Shown here one piece after another: positions 45,550 to 56,341 of a DNA stretch of 58,034 nucleotides. The translations under genes were made by a program, and so were the position numbers. Position 1 is the first letter of the stretch; each line of letters begins with the position of its first letter. The notes under the pieces are model-generated. The model did not search any database, was not told the DNA's origin, and worked only from the letters and a program-made list of their open reading frames with translations. Source of the stretch: an uncultured Actinomycetes bacterium (lineage in GTDB: Bacteria > Actinomycetota > Actinomycetes > Nanopelagicales > Nanopelagicaceae); contig CAIMZW010000125.1 of assembly GCA_903846075.1 (NCBI GenBank), positions 1 through 58,034 of the forward strand, written 5' to 3'.

Positions 45550-46815
45550 ATGGCGGAGTTGCGAATTGTTGGATTGGGCGAGGAAATCGCCGCATGCGCC
45601 CTCCTGCCCTGGAGCAAACCGGTTGAGGAATGGCCAGAAGACCCAACCTTGACCGATATGCGAGGAATTTCGCGCCATATCGTTCGGCTGGTTCACGCCT
45701 CTGATGAGGAAGGGGCAGAGGTTTACGCTGTCAAAGAGACCGTCCCGGAATTTGCCAACCGGGAATACACGATTCTTCGCGAACTCACGCATCGTTTCGC
45801 CCCCTCGGTCGAACCCATTGCCGTCGTCGAAGGTCGAACGGATGAGGCCGGCAATGAACTACCTGCAGCCTTAGTGACTCGGTATCTGCCATTTTCATTG
45901 CCTTATCGAGTCATTCTCAGCGACAACATCACTCCCCATGAAATCGTCAATATGGCGAATGCGCTGGCGCTCCTTTTAGTTCGGATGCACCTACTTGGAT
46001 TTTGGTGGGGAGATTGCTCCCTTAGCAATACCTTGTTTCGCAGGGATGCGAATGAGTACTCGGCCTACTTGGTCGATGCTGAAACCGGAGAGTTTCACGC
46101 AAATTTAACTGATGGTCAGCGCGAACATGATTTAGATATTGCCCTATTCAATGTCGCTGCAGAATTGGAAGATCTAGCTTGCGCAGGGCTACTGCATCCG
46201 GGGATGGACCCGATTCGAGCAAGTGAAGGTGTTATTCGAAGGTATCGCCGGTTGTGGAAGATGTTGCGCGAGCCTCAAATTTTAGATCCTAAAGATCGGC
46301 ATGCTGTTGAAGGCGCTATGCGTTCGCTCCATGATCTTGGTTTTGCCGTGGAAGAGGTAGAGGTCAAGATCAGCGGCGAGGCAGGTGGACTTACCTTCTT
46401 GCCGAAGTTAGTAGCGGCTGGCTATCACCAGAATCGGCTATTGGAACTTCTTGGCCTTCATGCCGAGGAATTACAAGCAAAACGGTTATTGGCATCCTTC
46501 GATCGATATCGTTCCCGTGAGAAGAAACCACTACCACCTATCGAGGAGAGCGCTCGCCGATGGCTTGTCGAAGTTTTCGACCATGTCATAAACCAAATCC
46601 CTAGTGAACTACGGGGCCGAGTAGAACCTGCACAAATGTTCCATGAAATTCTTGAACATCGTTGGTATTTAGGTGAAAAAGCTGGACGTGATGTCGGCAT
46701 TGATTTTGCCACACAGGACTATATTTCTGCTGTGTTGCCGTATCGCACAGATAGCGGAACAACTGTTGTAGATCCTAATCAGGCTGAGATGATGGAAAGT
46801 GAATTGTTTGCATGA
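45550..46815 (+). CDS. DUF4032 protein with lipopolysaccharide-kinase-like fold
   Basis: 421 residues from the ATG at 45550 (MAELRIVGLG); a start seven codons earlier at 45529 is possible. The N-terminal 250 residues look like a divergent protein-kinase-like fold: VYAVKETVPEFANREYTILREL (Lys and Glu of the small lobe), MHLLGFWWGDCSLSNTLFRR (catalytic-loop-like, D...N) and AYLVDAETGEF (D-x-E in place of DFG). A C-terminal region of about 150 residues is DUF4032. Widespread in actinobacteria with unknown substrate. Overlaps the thioredoxin/TPR gene by four bases. Confidence 0.8.
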   Translation: MAELRIVGLGEEIAACALLPWSKPVEEWPEDPTLTDMRGISRHIVRLVHASDEEGAEVYAVKETVPEFANREYTILRELTHRFAPSVEPIAVVEGRTDEAGNELPAALVTRYLPFSLPYRVILSDNITPHEIVNMANALALLLVRMHLLGFWWGDCSLSNTLFRRDANEYSAYLVDAETGEFHANLTDGQREHDLDIALFNVAAELEDLACAGLLHPGMDPIRASEGVIRRYRRLWKMLREPQILDPKDRHAVEGAMRSLHDLGFAVEEVEVKISGEAGGLTFLPKLVAAGYHQNRLLELLGLHAEELQAKRLLASFDRYRSREKKPLPPIEESARRWLVEVFDHVINQIPSELRGRVEPAQMFHEILEHRWYLGEKAGRDVGIDFATQDYISAVLPYRTDSGTTVVDPNQAEMMESELFA

Positions 46816-47723
46816 GTATGCCTTCGTTACCCAAGAATTTCGCGCGCGCTGTAGACCTCAGCGCATTAGCTGCACCGAAAAATCAAAACGCAAACCAAGC
46901 AATTAACGTAACGGCTGAAAATTTAGTCCAAGAATTCCTCGGCGCCTCTCATAAGAACGTCGTGATATTGCTGTGCTGGTCGCCCCGCAGTGCGCAATCA
47001 CAACAAGTATTAGATATTTTGGCCAAGTTCAACGCAGCAGATCTTGCGAATCCTGATCAATCAAAATGGATTCTTGGTTCGGTCAATGTTGATGCCCAAC
47101 CTGCAGTTGCGCAAGCTCTACAAGTTCAATCGGTTCCTTATGCAGTGGCCCTCATTCAAGAGCAGATCGTTCCGCTCTTTGAATCTGTTCCACCGGAGGC
47201 TCAAATTCGCTTGGTCATCGATAAAGTTTTATCTCTCGCCTTCGAAAAAGGAGTCGGTACGGCACCGGTTGCAGGTAGTACAGGTACGCCAGTTTCGACT
47301 GAACCGCCAATGGAGCCAGAAGAACTAGAGGCGATGAAGGCTCTTGAGGCCGGCGATTTTCCTGCGGCAAAAGTGGCATATCAAAAATGGTTGCAGAGAT
47401 CGCCCTTTGATCCGATGGCAAAAATCGGACTGGCCCAGACCGAACTTTTCATTCGAACAAGTGGTATTGATTCTGGTGTAGCAATCAGTGAAGCAGATGC
47501 GGATCTGACCAACATTGAGAAGCAACTACTAGCAGCAGACTTAGAACTTCTTCTGGGTTCTTATCAAGAATCTTTTTCCCGTCTTACTAACTTAGTGAAG
47601 TTGACTTCTGGGGACGATCGAAAACTGGTTCGAGAGCATCTTCTCGAACTCTTTACTCTGATTGATCCAGCCGACCTAATATTGGCTAAAGCCCGCCAGG
47701 CTTTGGCGAGTGCGCTCTTTTGA
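46812..47723 (+). CDS. Thioredoxin-like/TPR protein (CnoX/YbbN-like) without CXXC
   Basis: 303 residues. Thioredoxin-like domain (about residues 30-140, with VVILLCWSPRSAQSQQVLDI, VNVDAQPAVAQALQVQSVPY AVAL and the cis-Pro in SVPYAV), a flexible Thr/Pro linker, then helical TPR-like repeats (about 170-300, LEAGDFPAAKVAYQKWLQRS onward). Where thioredoxins have WCGPC this one has WSPRSAQ, so no redox pair. This matches the actinobacterial Rv1324-like branch of CnoX/YbbN, holdases that cooperate with GroEL or DnaK. Overlaps neighbours by four bases on both sides. Confidence 0.85.
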   Translation: MSMPSLPKNFARAVDLSALAAPKNQNANQAINVTAENLVQEFLGASHKNVVILLCWSPRSAQSQQVLDILAKFNAADLANPDQSKWILGSVNVDAQPAVAQALQVQSVPYAVALIQEQIVPLFESVPPEAQIRLVIDKVLSLAFEKGVGTAPVAGSTGTPVSTEPPMEPEELEAMKALEAGDFPAAKVAYQKWLQRSPFDPMAKIGLAQTELFIRTSGIDSGVAISEADADLTNIEKQLLAADLELLLGSYQESFSRLTNLVKLTSGDDRKLVREHLLELFTLIDPADLILAKARQALASALF

Positions 47724-48919
47724 AAACTCTAGGACGCAGCGAGAAGACCCACCTCAATCTGCTCTTCTTCCTCTTTGGCGTTGGCATTATGGCGGTGGCT
47801 CCACGCAATCCAGAGATCAAACATAACTTGGGAATAGACAACGGCACCTTCGGTACTTTGCTCAGCCTCGGTGGCGCTGGTTCGGTCATCAGTCTGCTCT
47901 TCGGTGGCCACGTCGTACATCGTCTGGGACCAAGACCAGTCTTAGTTGTTGCCTCGACAGTCATGTATTCCTGTCTAGCGGTTATGCCCCACTTACACAC
48001 TGCTTGGCTTTTCTTGGTAATAAATATTTTGGCTGGCTTGGCACTTTCGTCGTATCACGTGAGCATTAACGGTCAGGCTCTTTATCGCCAGGAAGGGACC
48101 GGGCTTGTTCTTATTCCTAGGCTGCATGGACTCTGGAGTCTTGGCGCCGTAACAACAGCAATATTTGCCTTCTTCATCACTTCTCACGTCTCCTTGGCCT
48201 GGCACATTGATGTGATGATGGCGGTTATTTGGCTGGCAACTCAATTCTCGATCTGGCAGCTGCGAGATAATTTTTTTGCAGGTAGTGAGGAACGCGACGC
48301 ACCGAGCCCGCTGCATCTAAAGAGCCTGATTGCCGCCTTTGGTTTTGAACGATTGATCACCTTTGGACTTCTAGGTGCACTCATGATCGAATTTGCGACT
48401 AACGATTGGGCGACGATTTTCGCCAGAGAACAAATTGGCATGAGTCCAGCGCTCAGTATTTTGCCTTACATCCTCTTTGTGCTCTCGATGATTTCGGTTC
48501 GCTTTACTATTCATAAATTACTTTTCATCAAACCCGAACGATTTTGGATGCGAGTCTTTCCGATTTATGGCGGAATAACCTTTATCGCCCTTGAACTATT
48601 CGGAACTCACCTAGCGCACACTCACAAGAACTTAGGGTTCGCCGTACTACTTCTTGGCTTTATCGCTGGCGGAATCGGTTGCTCGCATTTGGCTCCGACA
48701 TTCTTTGGAATTGCTGGTCGAAAGTCTGATCTACCGGGCAGCGTCGTCGTAGGTCAGTTAGGTTTCGTAAATACAATTTTGATTGCGTTCATCAAAATTG
48801 GAATTTCTTGGGTCGCCCAGGCAACTTCAGTTCTCTTCGCTCTGATAATTCCCGGATTGATGCTTATTACTGTTGCCTCAGTTTCACGATTGGGTAGAGA
48901 CAAAGTTCTCACAGCTTAA
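47720..48919 (+). CDS. MFS transporter
   Basis: 399 residues from a TTG whose last bases overlap the preceding stop (TTGA). About twelve hydrophobic helices with a charged middle loop (ERDAPSPLHLKSLIAAF); the first-loop motif is GGHVVHRLGPRPVLV. It belongs to the YbjJ-like branch also represented by the gene at 6630. Its stop overlaps the convergent glgB stop by four bases. Substrate unknown. Confidence 0.87.
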   Translation: MKTLGRSEKTHLNLLFFLFGVGIMAVAPRNPEIKHNLGIDNGTFGTLLSLGGAGSVISLLFGGHVVHRLGPRPVLVVASTVMYSCLAVMPHLHTAWLFLVINILAGLALSSYHVSINGQALYRQEGTGLVLIPRLHGLWSLGAVTTAIFAFFITSHVSLAWHIDVMMAVIWLATQFSIWQLRDNFFAGSEERDAPSPLHLKSLIAAFGFERLITFGLLGALMIEFATNDWATIFAREQIGMSPALSILPYILFVLSMISVRFTIHKLLFIKPERFWMRVFPIYGGITFIALELFGTHLAHTHKNLGFAVLLLGFIAGGIGCSHLAPTFFGIAGRKSDLPGSVVVGQLGFVNTILIAFIKIGISWVAQATSVLFALIIPGLMLITVASVSRLGRDKVLTA

Positions 48920-50835
48920 CTTTCTGGAATCAACCAGACAGTTGCTAATGGTGGGATTCGCAAGGTAGCTACGGCAGGGTAGCCATGATAGGAAATTTCT
49001 TCGGCTATGACGGAATCGTTAGTTATTCCCGAACCACCATATTTCAGGTCATCGGTATTGATTACTTCGCGCCATTTTCCAGAGCGAGGCATCGGAAGTC
49101 GATAGAAATCATGCGGAACTGGCGAGAAGTTCGTAACAACTACGACTGGATTATGTGCTTCGTCATAACGAACAAAGGCGAGAGTATTTCCGGCCCCATC
49201 ATCGCCGATGAGCCAGCCGAAGCCCTCTGCTGAGACATCTTTCTCCCACATGGAAGGCAGGGCCGTGTATTGGTGATTGAGATCCTTAACTGCAGATTGA
49301 ACACCTCGATGTTCATCAAAATCAGTTAAATGCCAGTCGAGAGATTTGGATTCACTCCACTCATCATTCTGCGCGAACTCGCACCCCATAAAGAGCAATT
49401 TCTTACCAGGGTGGGCCCACATAAATCCGTAGAGGGCGCGCAAGGTGGCAAGTTTTTGCCAACGATCTCCGGGGATTTTGTTGATGAGCGAGCCTTTGCC
49501 GTGAACAACTTCATCATGAGAGAGAGGGAGAAGAAAGTTCTCACTCCACGCGTAAAGGATGGAGAATGTTATTTCGTTGTGGTGGTACATCCGATGAATA
49601 GGGTCGTGCTGGATATATTCCAAGGTGTCATGCATCCAGCCCATATTCCATTTGAACCCAAAGCCCAAGCCATTATCAGCAGTTGGCTTAGTTACTCCAC
49701 CCCATGCTGTTGATTCTTCGGCGAGCATCATGATGCCTGGCGCGCGTCGATAAGCAGTTGCGGTGACTTCCTGCATGAAGGAGACTGCTTCAAGATTCTC
49801 TCGACCGCCAAATTTATTGGGGATCCATTCGCCAGCTTTGCGGGAGTAATCCAAATAAAGCATTGAAGCCACGGCATCAACGCGAATTCCATCGATATGA
49901 AATTCAAGTAACCAATAAAGCGCGCTCGCTACAAGGAAGTTTCGAACCTCATTGCGACCGTAGTTAAAGATGAGCGTGCCCCAGTCCGGGTGGTATCCCA
50001 TTCGGGGATCTTCATGTTCGTACAGTGCCGTGCCATCAAAACTTGCTAGCGCCCATTCATCTTTGGGAAAGTGAGCGGGAACCCAGTCGATGATTACTCC
50101 GATACCGGCCTTGTGAAGGGCATCGACGAGATGGCGAAAATCGTCAGGTGAGCCAAAACGTGAAGTTGGTGCAAAAAAGGATGTGACTTGATAACCCCAG
50201 GAACCGCCGAAAGGATGTTCCATGACGGGCAGGAATTCCACGTGGGTGAATCCCTCGGTCTTCACATAATCAGTTAGTTCTACTGCAAGTTGCTGGTAGG
50301 AGAGCCCTGGCCGCCATGAGCCTAGGTGCACTTCATAAACCGAGACGGGGGATCGCCAAGGTTGAAATTTTTCTCGCTTGGTCATCCATTCCGAGTCAGT
50401 CCAGGTGTAACTGGTTTCTTCGACGACAGAAGCGGTTAGTGGCGGGATCTCGGTTTGGCGAGCCATGGGATCGGCATGATCGATCCATTGACCATTTCCT
50501 AATTGAATTGCGAATTTGTATCGCACGCCCGCACCAAGAGCTGGTATAAAAATCTCCCAGATTCCGGCACCACCAAGTGGCACCATAGGGTGAGTCTTCT
50601 TATCCCAATAGTTGTGATCGCCAATCAGGCTGACGGCGCGAGCATTGGGAGCCCACACCGAAAAAGCTGTGCCAATGAGTTCGCCTTTTTCGTCTCGCCG
50701 AACATGAGCGCCGAGAACTTTCCAGAGCTCTTCATGTCGACCTTCGCCGATGAGGTAGAGATCGACTTCGCCCAAAGTGGAATTGGGATTGAGATAACCA
50801 ACTGGAGAAATATTTTTATTCTTGGAATTTGCCAT
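48916..50835 (-). CDS. glgB: 1,4-alpha-glucan branching enzyme
   Basis: 639 residues. GH13 enzyme making alpha-1,6 branches in glycogen. N-terminal CBM48 domain (about residues 50-135, GTAFSVWAPNARAVSLIGDHN), catalytic barrel with nucleophile Asp320 in GIRVDAVASMLYLDY, acid Glu in MMLAEESTAW and third Asp in LPLSHDEVVHGKGS, and a C-terminal beta domain. It lacks the extra N1 module of long GlgBs. Its ATG overlaps the glgE stop by one base (TGATG), so it is translationally coupled to glgE. Confidence 0.97.
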   Translation of the reverse strand: MANSKNKNISPVGYLNPNSTLGEVDLYLIGEGRHEELWKVLGAHVRRDEKGELIGTAFSVWAPNARAVSLIGDHNYWDKKTHPMVPLGGAGIWEIFIPALGAGVRYKFAIQLGNGQWIDHADPMARQTEIPPLTASVVEETSYTWTDSEWMTKREKFQPWRSPVSVYEVHLGSWRPGLSYQQLAVELTDYVKTEGFTHVEFLPVMEHPFGGSWGYQVTSFFAPTSRFGSPDDFRHLVDALHKAGIGVIIDWVPAHFPKDEWALASFDGTALYEHEDPRMGYHPDWGTLIFNYGRNEVRNFLVASALYWLLEFHIDGIRVDAVASMLYLDYSRKAGEWIPNKFGGRENLEAVSFMQEVTATAYRRAPGIMMLAEESTAWGGVTKPTADNGLGFGFKWNMGWMHDTLEYIQHDPIHRMYHHNEITFSILYAWSENFLLPLSHDEVVHGKGSLINKIPGDRWQKLATLRALYGFMWAHPGKKLLFMGCEFAQNDEWSESKSLDWHLTDFDEHRGVQSAVKDLNHQYTALPSMWEKDVSAEGFGWLIGDDGAGNTLAFVRYDEAHNPVVVVTNFSPVPHDFYRLPMPRSGKWREVINTDDLKYGGSGITNDSVIAEEISYHGYPAVATLRIPPLATVWLIPES

Positions 50836-52799
50836 CAGATTTTGACCGTCACGATATGAGCGATCTTTCCAACTGGTCTTGTCGGATCAAGTCGAACAAA
50901 TGTGTGGGGAGACCAGGTGAACTCGCGTCCGTCGAGAAGGTCGGTGACCTCAAAAACATCATGCGGGATTTCAAGGGCTGACATATTCCAATGCACCGTC
51001 GTTTCCTGGGCTCTAATGGGATCAAGGTTGACCACGACAAGAATAAGGTCATTACCTTCTCGTTTGGAATAGGCCAAGATTTGATCGGAATCTGTGGCAT
51101 GGAACTGTAAATTGCGCAGCCGCTGTAGGGCCGGGTGCTCGCGACGGATTTTGTTAAGTTGAGTGATAAACGGCGCCAAAGTTAATCCAGCCTTCGTCGC
51201 CCCATTCCAGTCTCGAACTTTTATCTCGTACTTCTCGGAATCGCGGTACTCCTCGGCTCCATCGCGGATGGGAATATGTTCGAACAGTTCGTATCCGGCA
51301 TACATGCCCCAAGCAGGAACCATCGTGGAGGCCAGCACGGCGCGTTGGGCAAAGACGGCTGGATTTCCACTCTGAAGATGAAAGGGCAAGATATCTGGGG
51401 TATTCACCCAGAAGTTAGGGCGGAAATAGGCTGAACTGTGGTGAGCGACTTCATTTCCATATTCAGTCAGTTCAGATTTCGTGGTTCGCCAAGTGAAGTA
51501 GGTGTAAGACTGTTGAAATCCAGCCTTGCCAAGTGCGTGCATCATGGCAGGTCGAGTAAAAGCCTCTGAGAGAAAGACCACGTCGGGGTAGATGTAGTTA
51601 ATTTCCCCAATAACTTTTTGCCAGAATCGGACGGGTTTTGTGTGGGGATTGTCTACGCGAAACGTTTTAATTCCTTTGGAGATCCAAAAGAGCATAATCC
51701 GCATAACTTCATCGACAATCCCAGCAAAATCATTATCAAAATTGATCGGGTAAATATCTTGATATTTTTTTGGTGGATTCTCCGCGTATGCGATGGTGCC
51801 GTCCGGGCGAGTGGTAAACCATTCTGGATGTTCTTTCACCCAAGGGTGATCTGGACTAGCTTGGAGTGCGAGATCTAGCGCCACTTCCAAATTAAGTTTC
51901 TTTGCTTGTGAGACAAAAAATTCGAAATCGGCGATTGTGCCGAGTTCGGGATTGATTGCATCGTGACCGCCGTCGCCACCACCGATTGCCCAAGGAACTC
52001 CAGGATCGCTAATACTCGGGGTAAGTGTGTTGTTCTTTCCTTTTCGAAAACTCTTTCCGATCGGATGAATCGGCGGCAAATAAATAATGTCAAAGCCCAT
52101 CTCGGCAACGGCAGGTAAACGCTTTGCTGCGGTTTGGAAATTGCCAGAAGTAATGGATCCATCAGCGTTCTTAACAGTACCTTCACTGCGAGGAAAAAAC
52201 TCATACCAAGCACCAACAAGCGCTCGTTCAGGTTCAACTCGAATCGGAAACTTCTCCGAAACCGTGGTAAATCGCTTTGATGGATGCAAGGTGAAAAATT
52301 CTTTAATTTCGCTGGAAGTGGCGGATTCGAATTTTTCGATGGGGCTTAACGTTGAATTTTTCAAAGAAGCTATTGCTGATGCAAGAATTGTTTTTCCTTG
52401 AGGATTTTCGGTAAGTGCACGTTCGAAAATTTCGATACCCATGTCTATGCAAAGCTCGGCATCAATACCTGCCGGAATTTTGATTCCAGCATCGTGTTCC
52501 CAAGTATGGAAGGGGTCATCAAATGCTTCAATGGCGAACTTCCATGCGCCTACAGATTGTGGAACCAGGGAAGCTTCGTAACGATCGGTGCCTGGCCAAA
52601 CTTCGCGCATCGGGTGTCTGGCGCTCTCTTTACCGTTTGGATCAAAGAGGACTGCATGGACGCCAAGAGCGTCGTGACCTTCCCGAGTAACGGTGGCTGA
52701 GACTGCGATCTTCTCACCAGGCACAGCCTTAACGCCGATGACTTCATCACCAAATCGAATGACTGGTGCGATATCAACTATCGGGAAGCGACCGATCAT
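50835..52799 (-). CDS. glgE: Alpha-1,4-glucan:maltose-1-phosphate maltosyltransferase
   Basis: 654 residues. Extends glucan chains using maltose 1-phosphate. N-terminal DUF3416 domain ([23 protein letters not shown]), then a GH13_3 barrel: [21 protein letters not shown], nucleophile Asp383 in [14 protein letters not shown], acid Glu412 in [13 protein letters not shown]; the length fits mycobacterial and Streptomyces GlgE. glgE-glgB adjacency is as in mycobacteria. Its ATG overlaps the aceE stop by four bases. No treS or pep2 is in the window, so the donor comes from elsewhere. Confidence 0.97.
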   Translation of the reverse strand: MIGRFPIVDIAPVIRFGDEVIGVKAVPGEKIAVSATVTREGHDALGVHAVLFDPNGKESARHPMREVWPGTDRYEASLVPQSVGAWKFAIEAFDDPFHTWEHDAGIKIPAGIDAELCIDMGIEIFERALTENPQGKTILASAIASLKNSTLSPIEKFESATSSEIKEFFTLHPSKRFTTVSEKFPIRVEPERALVGAWYEFFPRSEGTVKNADGSITSGNFQTAAKRLPAVAEMGFDIIYLPPIHPIGKSFRKGKNNTLTPSISDPGVPWAIGGGDGGHDAINPELGTIADFEFFVSQAKKLNLEVALDLALQASPDHPWVKEHPEWFTTRPDGTIAYAENPPKKYQDIYPINFDNDFAGIVDEVMRIMLFWISKGIKTFRVDNPHTKPVRFWQKVIGEINYIYPDVVFLSEAFTRPAMMHALGKAGFQQSYTYFTWRTTKSELTEYGNEVAHHSSAYFRPNFWVNTPDILPFHLQSGNPAVFAQRAVLASTMVPAWGMYAGYELFEHIPIRDGAEEYRDSEKYEIKVRDWNGATKAGLTLAPFITQLNKIRREHPALQRLRNLQFHATDSDQILAYSKREGNDLILVVVNLDPIRAQETTVHWNMSALEIPHDVFEVTDLLDGREFTWSPHTFVRLDPTRPVGKIAHIVTVKI

Positions 52800-55516
52800 C
52801 CAGAGCCCTCGGTATTTCCGGGATCAGCTGCTTTCACATCATTGATGGAGTACTTATTGATTGCTTCATCAATAACGCTATGTGCCAAACCGCTGGTTTT
52901 TGTCAGGCGAGAAAGCGCAGCGAGAGTGATCGATTCAGCATCGACTTTGAAATGTCGTCGCAGTGCGCCACGAGTATCGGAAAGTCCGAAACCATCAGTT
53001 CCGAGGGAGTAGAAGTCGTGCTCTACCCAAGGAGCAATCTGATCTTGAACTGCTCGCATGAAATCGCTGACTGCAATGACTGGACCTTCAAAGCCACGAA
53101 GTTTCTCGGTGATGTAAGCGGTGCGTTGATCATTCGGATTGAGAAGGTTATGGCGGTCGGTCTCTAAGCCATCGCGACGAAGTTCGTTCCAGGAAGTTAC
53201 TGACCAAACGTTGGCGCTGATTCCCCATTCCTCATCCAACAACTTGGCAGCCTTAAGCGCCCAATTCACTCCAACACCAGAGGCTAGTAATTGAACTTGG
53301 CGACGTCCATTGGCTTCAGACTTCTGATAGAGATAGATACCTTTGAGAAGTCCATCGACATCCAGATTTTCTGGTTCGGCTGGTTGGGCATAAGGCTCGT
53401 TGTAAACGGTGAGGTAGTAATAAATATTCTCACTATTTTCACCATACATCCGGCGCAGACCGTCGCGAACAATATGTCCAACTTCGTATCCGAATGCTGG
53501 GTCATAAGCGACTACACCAGGGTTGGTTGAGGCCAAGAGATGGGAATGCCCATCTTCATGTTGTAGACCTTCACCATTAAGAGTGGTGCGTCCGGCAGTA
53601 GCTCCAAGAACAAAGCCGCGGACCATTTGATCTGATGCTGCCCAGAAGGCATCGCCAGTTCGTTGGAATCCGAACATCGAATAGAAAATGTAGATTGGAA
53701 TCATCGGTTCATCGTGGGTCGAATAAGACGAACCGACCGCAGTAAAGGAAGCCACTGATCCAGCCTCATTAATTCCTTCATGCAAAATCACACCAGAGGT
53801 GGATTCCTTGTAAGAAAGCATGAGTTCGCGGTCAACCGAGGTGTAGGTCTGTCCCAGTGGTGAATAAATCTTTAATGATGGGAAGAGAGAATCCATACCG
53901 AAAGTTCGAGCCTCGTCAGGAATGATCGGAACAAAACGCTTGCCGATCTCCGGATCTTTAATGAGATCTTTTAGTAATCGAACAAATGCCATGGTTGTGG
54001 CTATTTCTTGCTGACCAGTTCCACGCTTCACGGATTCGTAAGCGCTCTCTGGTGGCTGTGGCAATGGACGAGAAATCTTGCGACGCGAAGGTATGGAACC
54101 GCCGAGTTCGCGACGACGTTCCATCATGTATTGGTACTCCGGTGAATCAACACCCGGGTGGTAATACGGAGGCAATTTCGAATCGATTAGTTCATCAGCA
54201 ATTGGGATGTGCAGACGATCGCGGAACTGAATGAGATCTTCGTGCGTCATCTTTTTCATCTGGTGGGTGGAGTTACGACCTTCGAAGTGCGAGCCCAAAG
54301 TCCATCCCTTAACGGTCTTCGCCAGAATTACGGTTGGTCGACCATTGTGTTCCATGGCTGCTTTGTAGGCTGCATAAAGTTTTCGATAGTCATGGCCACC
54401 GCGACGCAGTGCCCAAATTTGATCATCTGACCAATCAGCTACCAGGGCAGCAGTTCGAGGATCGCGACCGAAGAAGTTTGCCTTTACATAGGCACCGCTC
54501 TCGGCTTTGAAAGTTTGATAGTCCCCATCCGTTGTTTTATTCATCAGATCTACGAGCGCGCCCTCATGGTCAGCGGCGATCAGTGAATCCCAGCCACGAC
54601 CCCAGACGACCTTGATGACATTCCAACCGGCGCCTCGGAAAATGGATTCCAATTCTTGAATGATCTTGCCATTTCCGCGGACGGGTCCATCTAGTCGCTG
54701 CAAGTTACAGTTAATAACAAAGGTGAGATTGTCTAAACCTTCACGTGCGGCGAGGCTGATGGCGGCTACTGATTCCGGTTCATCCATTTCACCATCGCCA
54801 AGGAATGCCCACACATTTTGTTGGCTGGTGTCTTTAATGCCTCGGCCATGTAGATAGCGATTAAAGCGAGCTTGGTAAATAGCGTTTAGTGGTCCGATAC
54901 CCATCGAAACAGTTGGGAATTGCCAGAACTCTGGCATAAGTCGGGGGTGTGGATAGGAAGAAAGTCCGCCGCCATCGTGTGAAAGTTCCTGCCGGAAACC
55001 GTCCATCTGCTTTTCGGTCAGGCGACCTTCAAGAAATGCGCGGGCATACATACCTGGGCTGGCATGGCCCTGGAAATAAATCTGATCGCCACCACCAGGA
55101 TGATCCTGGCCGCGGAAGAAGTGGTTAAAGCCAACTTCGTATAGCGAAGCTGAAGAAGCGAAAGAGGAGATATGACCGCCAACGCCGATGCCTGGGCGTT
55201 GTGCTCGGTGAACCATGATTGCCGCGTTCCAGCGAGCGAAGGCGCGGATGCGATGTTCGATTTTTTCATCACCTGGGAACTCTGGCTCTTTGGCAGGTGG
55301 AATGGTGTTGATGTAGTCGGTAGCGCGCAATTCGGAGACGCCAAGATTTTTTCCATGTGCATGGTTGAGGAGGTTGAGCATTAAGTAACGTGCGCGAACT
55401 GGACCTGCGTTCTTGAGAACGGCATCAAATGATTCCCGCCATTCGGCGGTTTCACTCGGGTCGCTATCGATCAATTGATCGATGAGGTGGTTTGGATTCT
55501 CTGAGTTCGGGCTCAT
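52796..55516 (-). CDS. aceE: Pyruvate dehydrogenase E1 component, homodimeric type
   Basis: 906 residues. Thiamin-diphosphate enzyme that decarboxylates pyruvate and acetylates lipoyl-E2. The ThDP/Mg site is [20 protein letters not shown] ending in [16 protein letters not shown]; other homodimeric E1 signatures are [24 protein letters not shown] and [20 protein letters not shown]. Used by actinobacteria in place of the alpha/beta E1. It is the first gene of aceE-glgE-glgB, preceded by two dyads near its start. E2 and E3 genes are not in the window. Confidence 0.98.
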   Translation of the reverse strand: MSPNSENPNHLIDQLIDSDPSETAEWRESFDAVLKNAGPVRARYLMLNLLNHAHGKNLGVSELRATDYINTIPPAKEPEFPGDEKIEHRIRAFARWNAAIMVHRAQRPGIGVGGHISSFASSASLYEVGFNHFFRGQDHPGGGDQIYFQGHASPGMYARAFLEGRLTEKQMDGFRQELSHDGGGLSSYPHPRLMPEFWQFPTVSMGIGPLNAIYQARFNRYLHGRGIKDTSQQNVWAFLGDGEMDEPESVAAISLAAREGLDNLTFVINCNLQRLDGPVRGNGKIIQELESIFRGAGWNVIKVVWGRGWDSLIAADHEGALVDLMNKTTDGDYQTFKAESGAYVKANFFGRDPRTAALVADWSDDQIWALRRGGHDYRKLYAAYKAAMEHNGRPTVILAKTVKGWTLGSHFEGRNSTHQMKKMTHEDLIQFRDRLHIPIADELIDSKLPPYYHPGVDSPEYQYMMERRRELGGSIPSRRKISRPLPQPPESAYESVKRGTGQQEIATTMAFVRLLKDLIKDPEIGKRFVPIIPDEARTFGMDSLFPSLKIYSPLGQTYTSVDRELMLSYKESTSGVILHEGINEAGSVASFTAVGSSYSTHDEPMIPIYIFYSMFGFQRTGDAFWAASDQMVRGFVLGATAGRTTLNGEGLQHEDGHSHLLASTNPGVVAYDPAFGYEVGHIVRDGLRRMYGENSENIYYYLTVYNEPYAQPAEPENLDVDGLLKGIYLYQKSEANGRRQVQLLASGVGVNWALKAAKLLDEEWGISANVWSVTSWNELRRDGLETDRHNLLNPNDQRTAYITEKLRGFEGPVIAVSDFMRAVQDQIAPWVEHDFYSLGTDGFGLSDTRGALRRHFKVDAESITLAALSRLTKTSGLAHSVIDEAINKYSINDVKAADPGNTEGSG

Positions 55517-55536
55517 ATACCTATCTTTCCTATTTC

Positions 55537-55573
55537 CTCACAGTTGTGAGCCATTGAGAATTTTGCTCTCAAT
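55537..55573. promoter_or_regulatory. Two dyads just upstream of aceE (putative operators)
   Basis: CTCACA and TGTGAG (55537-55542 and 55545-55550) form a near-perfect 14-base palindrome 20 bases upstream of the aceE ATG; ATTGAGA (55553-55559) pairs with TCTCAAT (55567-55573). The first resembles the half-site style of CRP/GlxR-type sites but lacks the usual spacing. The rest of the 298-base gap (55517-55814), which must hold divergent promoters for aceE and the DUF3052 gene, shows no gene. Confidence 0.4.
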
Positions 55574-55814
55574 AACTTCGGGCACGCAGCAAGGATGTGT
55601 TGCTCAACGGTGAGCGCACTTCGGGCGATAATCTACTAGGAAAGTGCCAGCAATTCGCTTTTCACTTCCCCTGTTCGCACTCGCCCACGAAGGATTAGAT
55701 TCCGGCAAGTGATGAGATTTACTCTCCGGTAGGGAAGTATTTGGTCATCAAATGTTTACAAAAATCTCCTGAAATGGACTTGCGCCAAGCCTGAAGGTTC
55801 GGTGGACTAGGGGC

Positions 55815-56228
55815 GTGGATTCAAATGCGGTAAATGCGGTCACCCGTATGGGAATCAAACAGGGTCAACTCCTTCTAGAAGTCGGCGGTGGAGCCGACAC
55901 GGACCCACACCTGCGCCAGGCGCTCGCCAAAACTACCGGGACTGAACTCTTAGACGGCAAAGCCTCCGAGGTTGTCGATGCGGTCATTATCTGGTGGCGC
56001 GAGGATGACGGCGATTTGGTGGATGAATTGGTCGATGGGCTGACCTATCTGACTGATGACGGAGCCATCTGGGTCCTCACCCCTAAAGCGGGTCGACCTG
56101 GCCATGTAGAGCCCAGTGATATTCAAGATGCCGCTCCTACTGCCGGGCTATCTCAGACCAGTTCCTTTCCTTGTGCCGCGGATTGGACTGCCACAAAATT
56201 GGTGGCCCGAAAGGCAATTCGCAAGTAG
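55815..56228 (+). CDS. DUF3052 family protein
   Basis: 137 residues from a GTG. Matches the DUF3052 family (compare Rv2239c), conserved in actinobacteria and often divergent from aceE as here. Small Rossmann-like pattern with LLLEVGGGADTDPHLRQAL and GAIWVLTPKAGRPGHVEPSDIQ. Function unknown; the conserved adjacency to aceE and a peroxiredoxin hints at a role in central metabolism or stress but nothing more can be said. Confidence 0.82.
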   Translation: MDSNAVNAVTRMGIKQGQLLLEVGGGADTDPHLRQALAKTTGTELLDGKASEVVDAVIIWWREDDGDLVDELVDGLTYLTDDGAIWVLTPKAGRPGHVEPSDIQDAAPTAGLSQTSSFPCAADWTATKLVARKAIRK

Positions 56229-56341
56229 CCCTGGATTTGCCTCAGGCGCAGTTTGATGCGAAATTTCTATAAGATTGTCTTAATGTAATTGCAAAAAAAT
56301 CCGTTGTTTAATTCGAATTTTGACCTAGAAAGGTCCATCCC

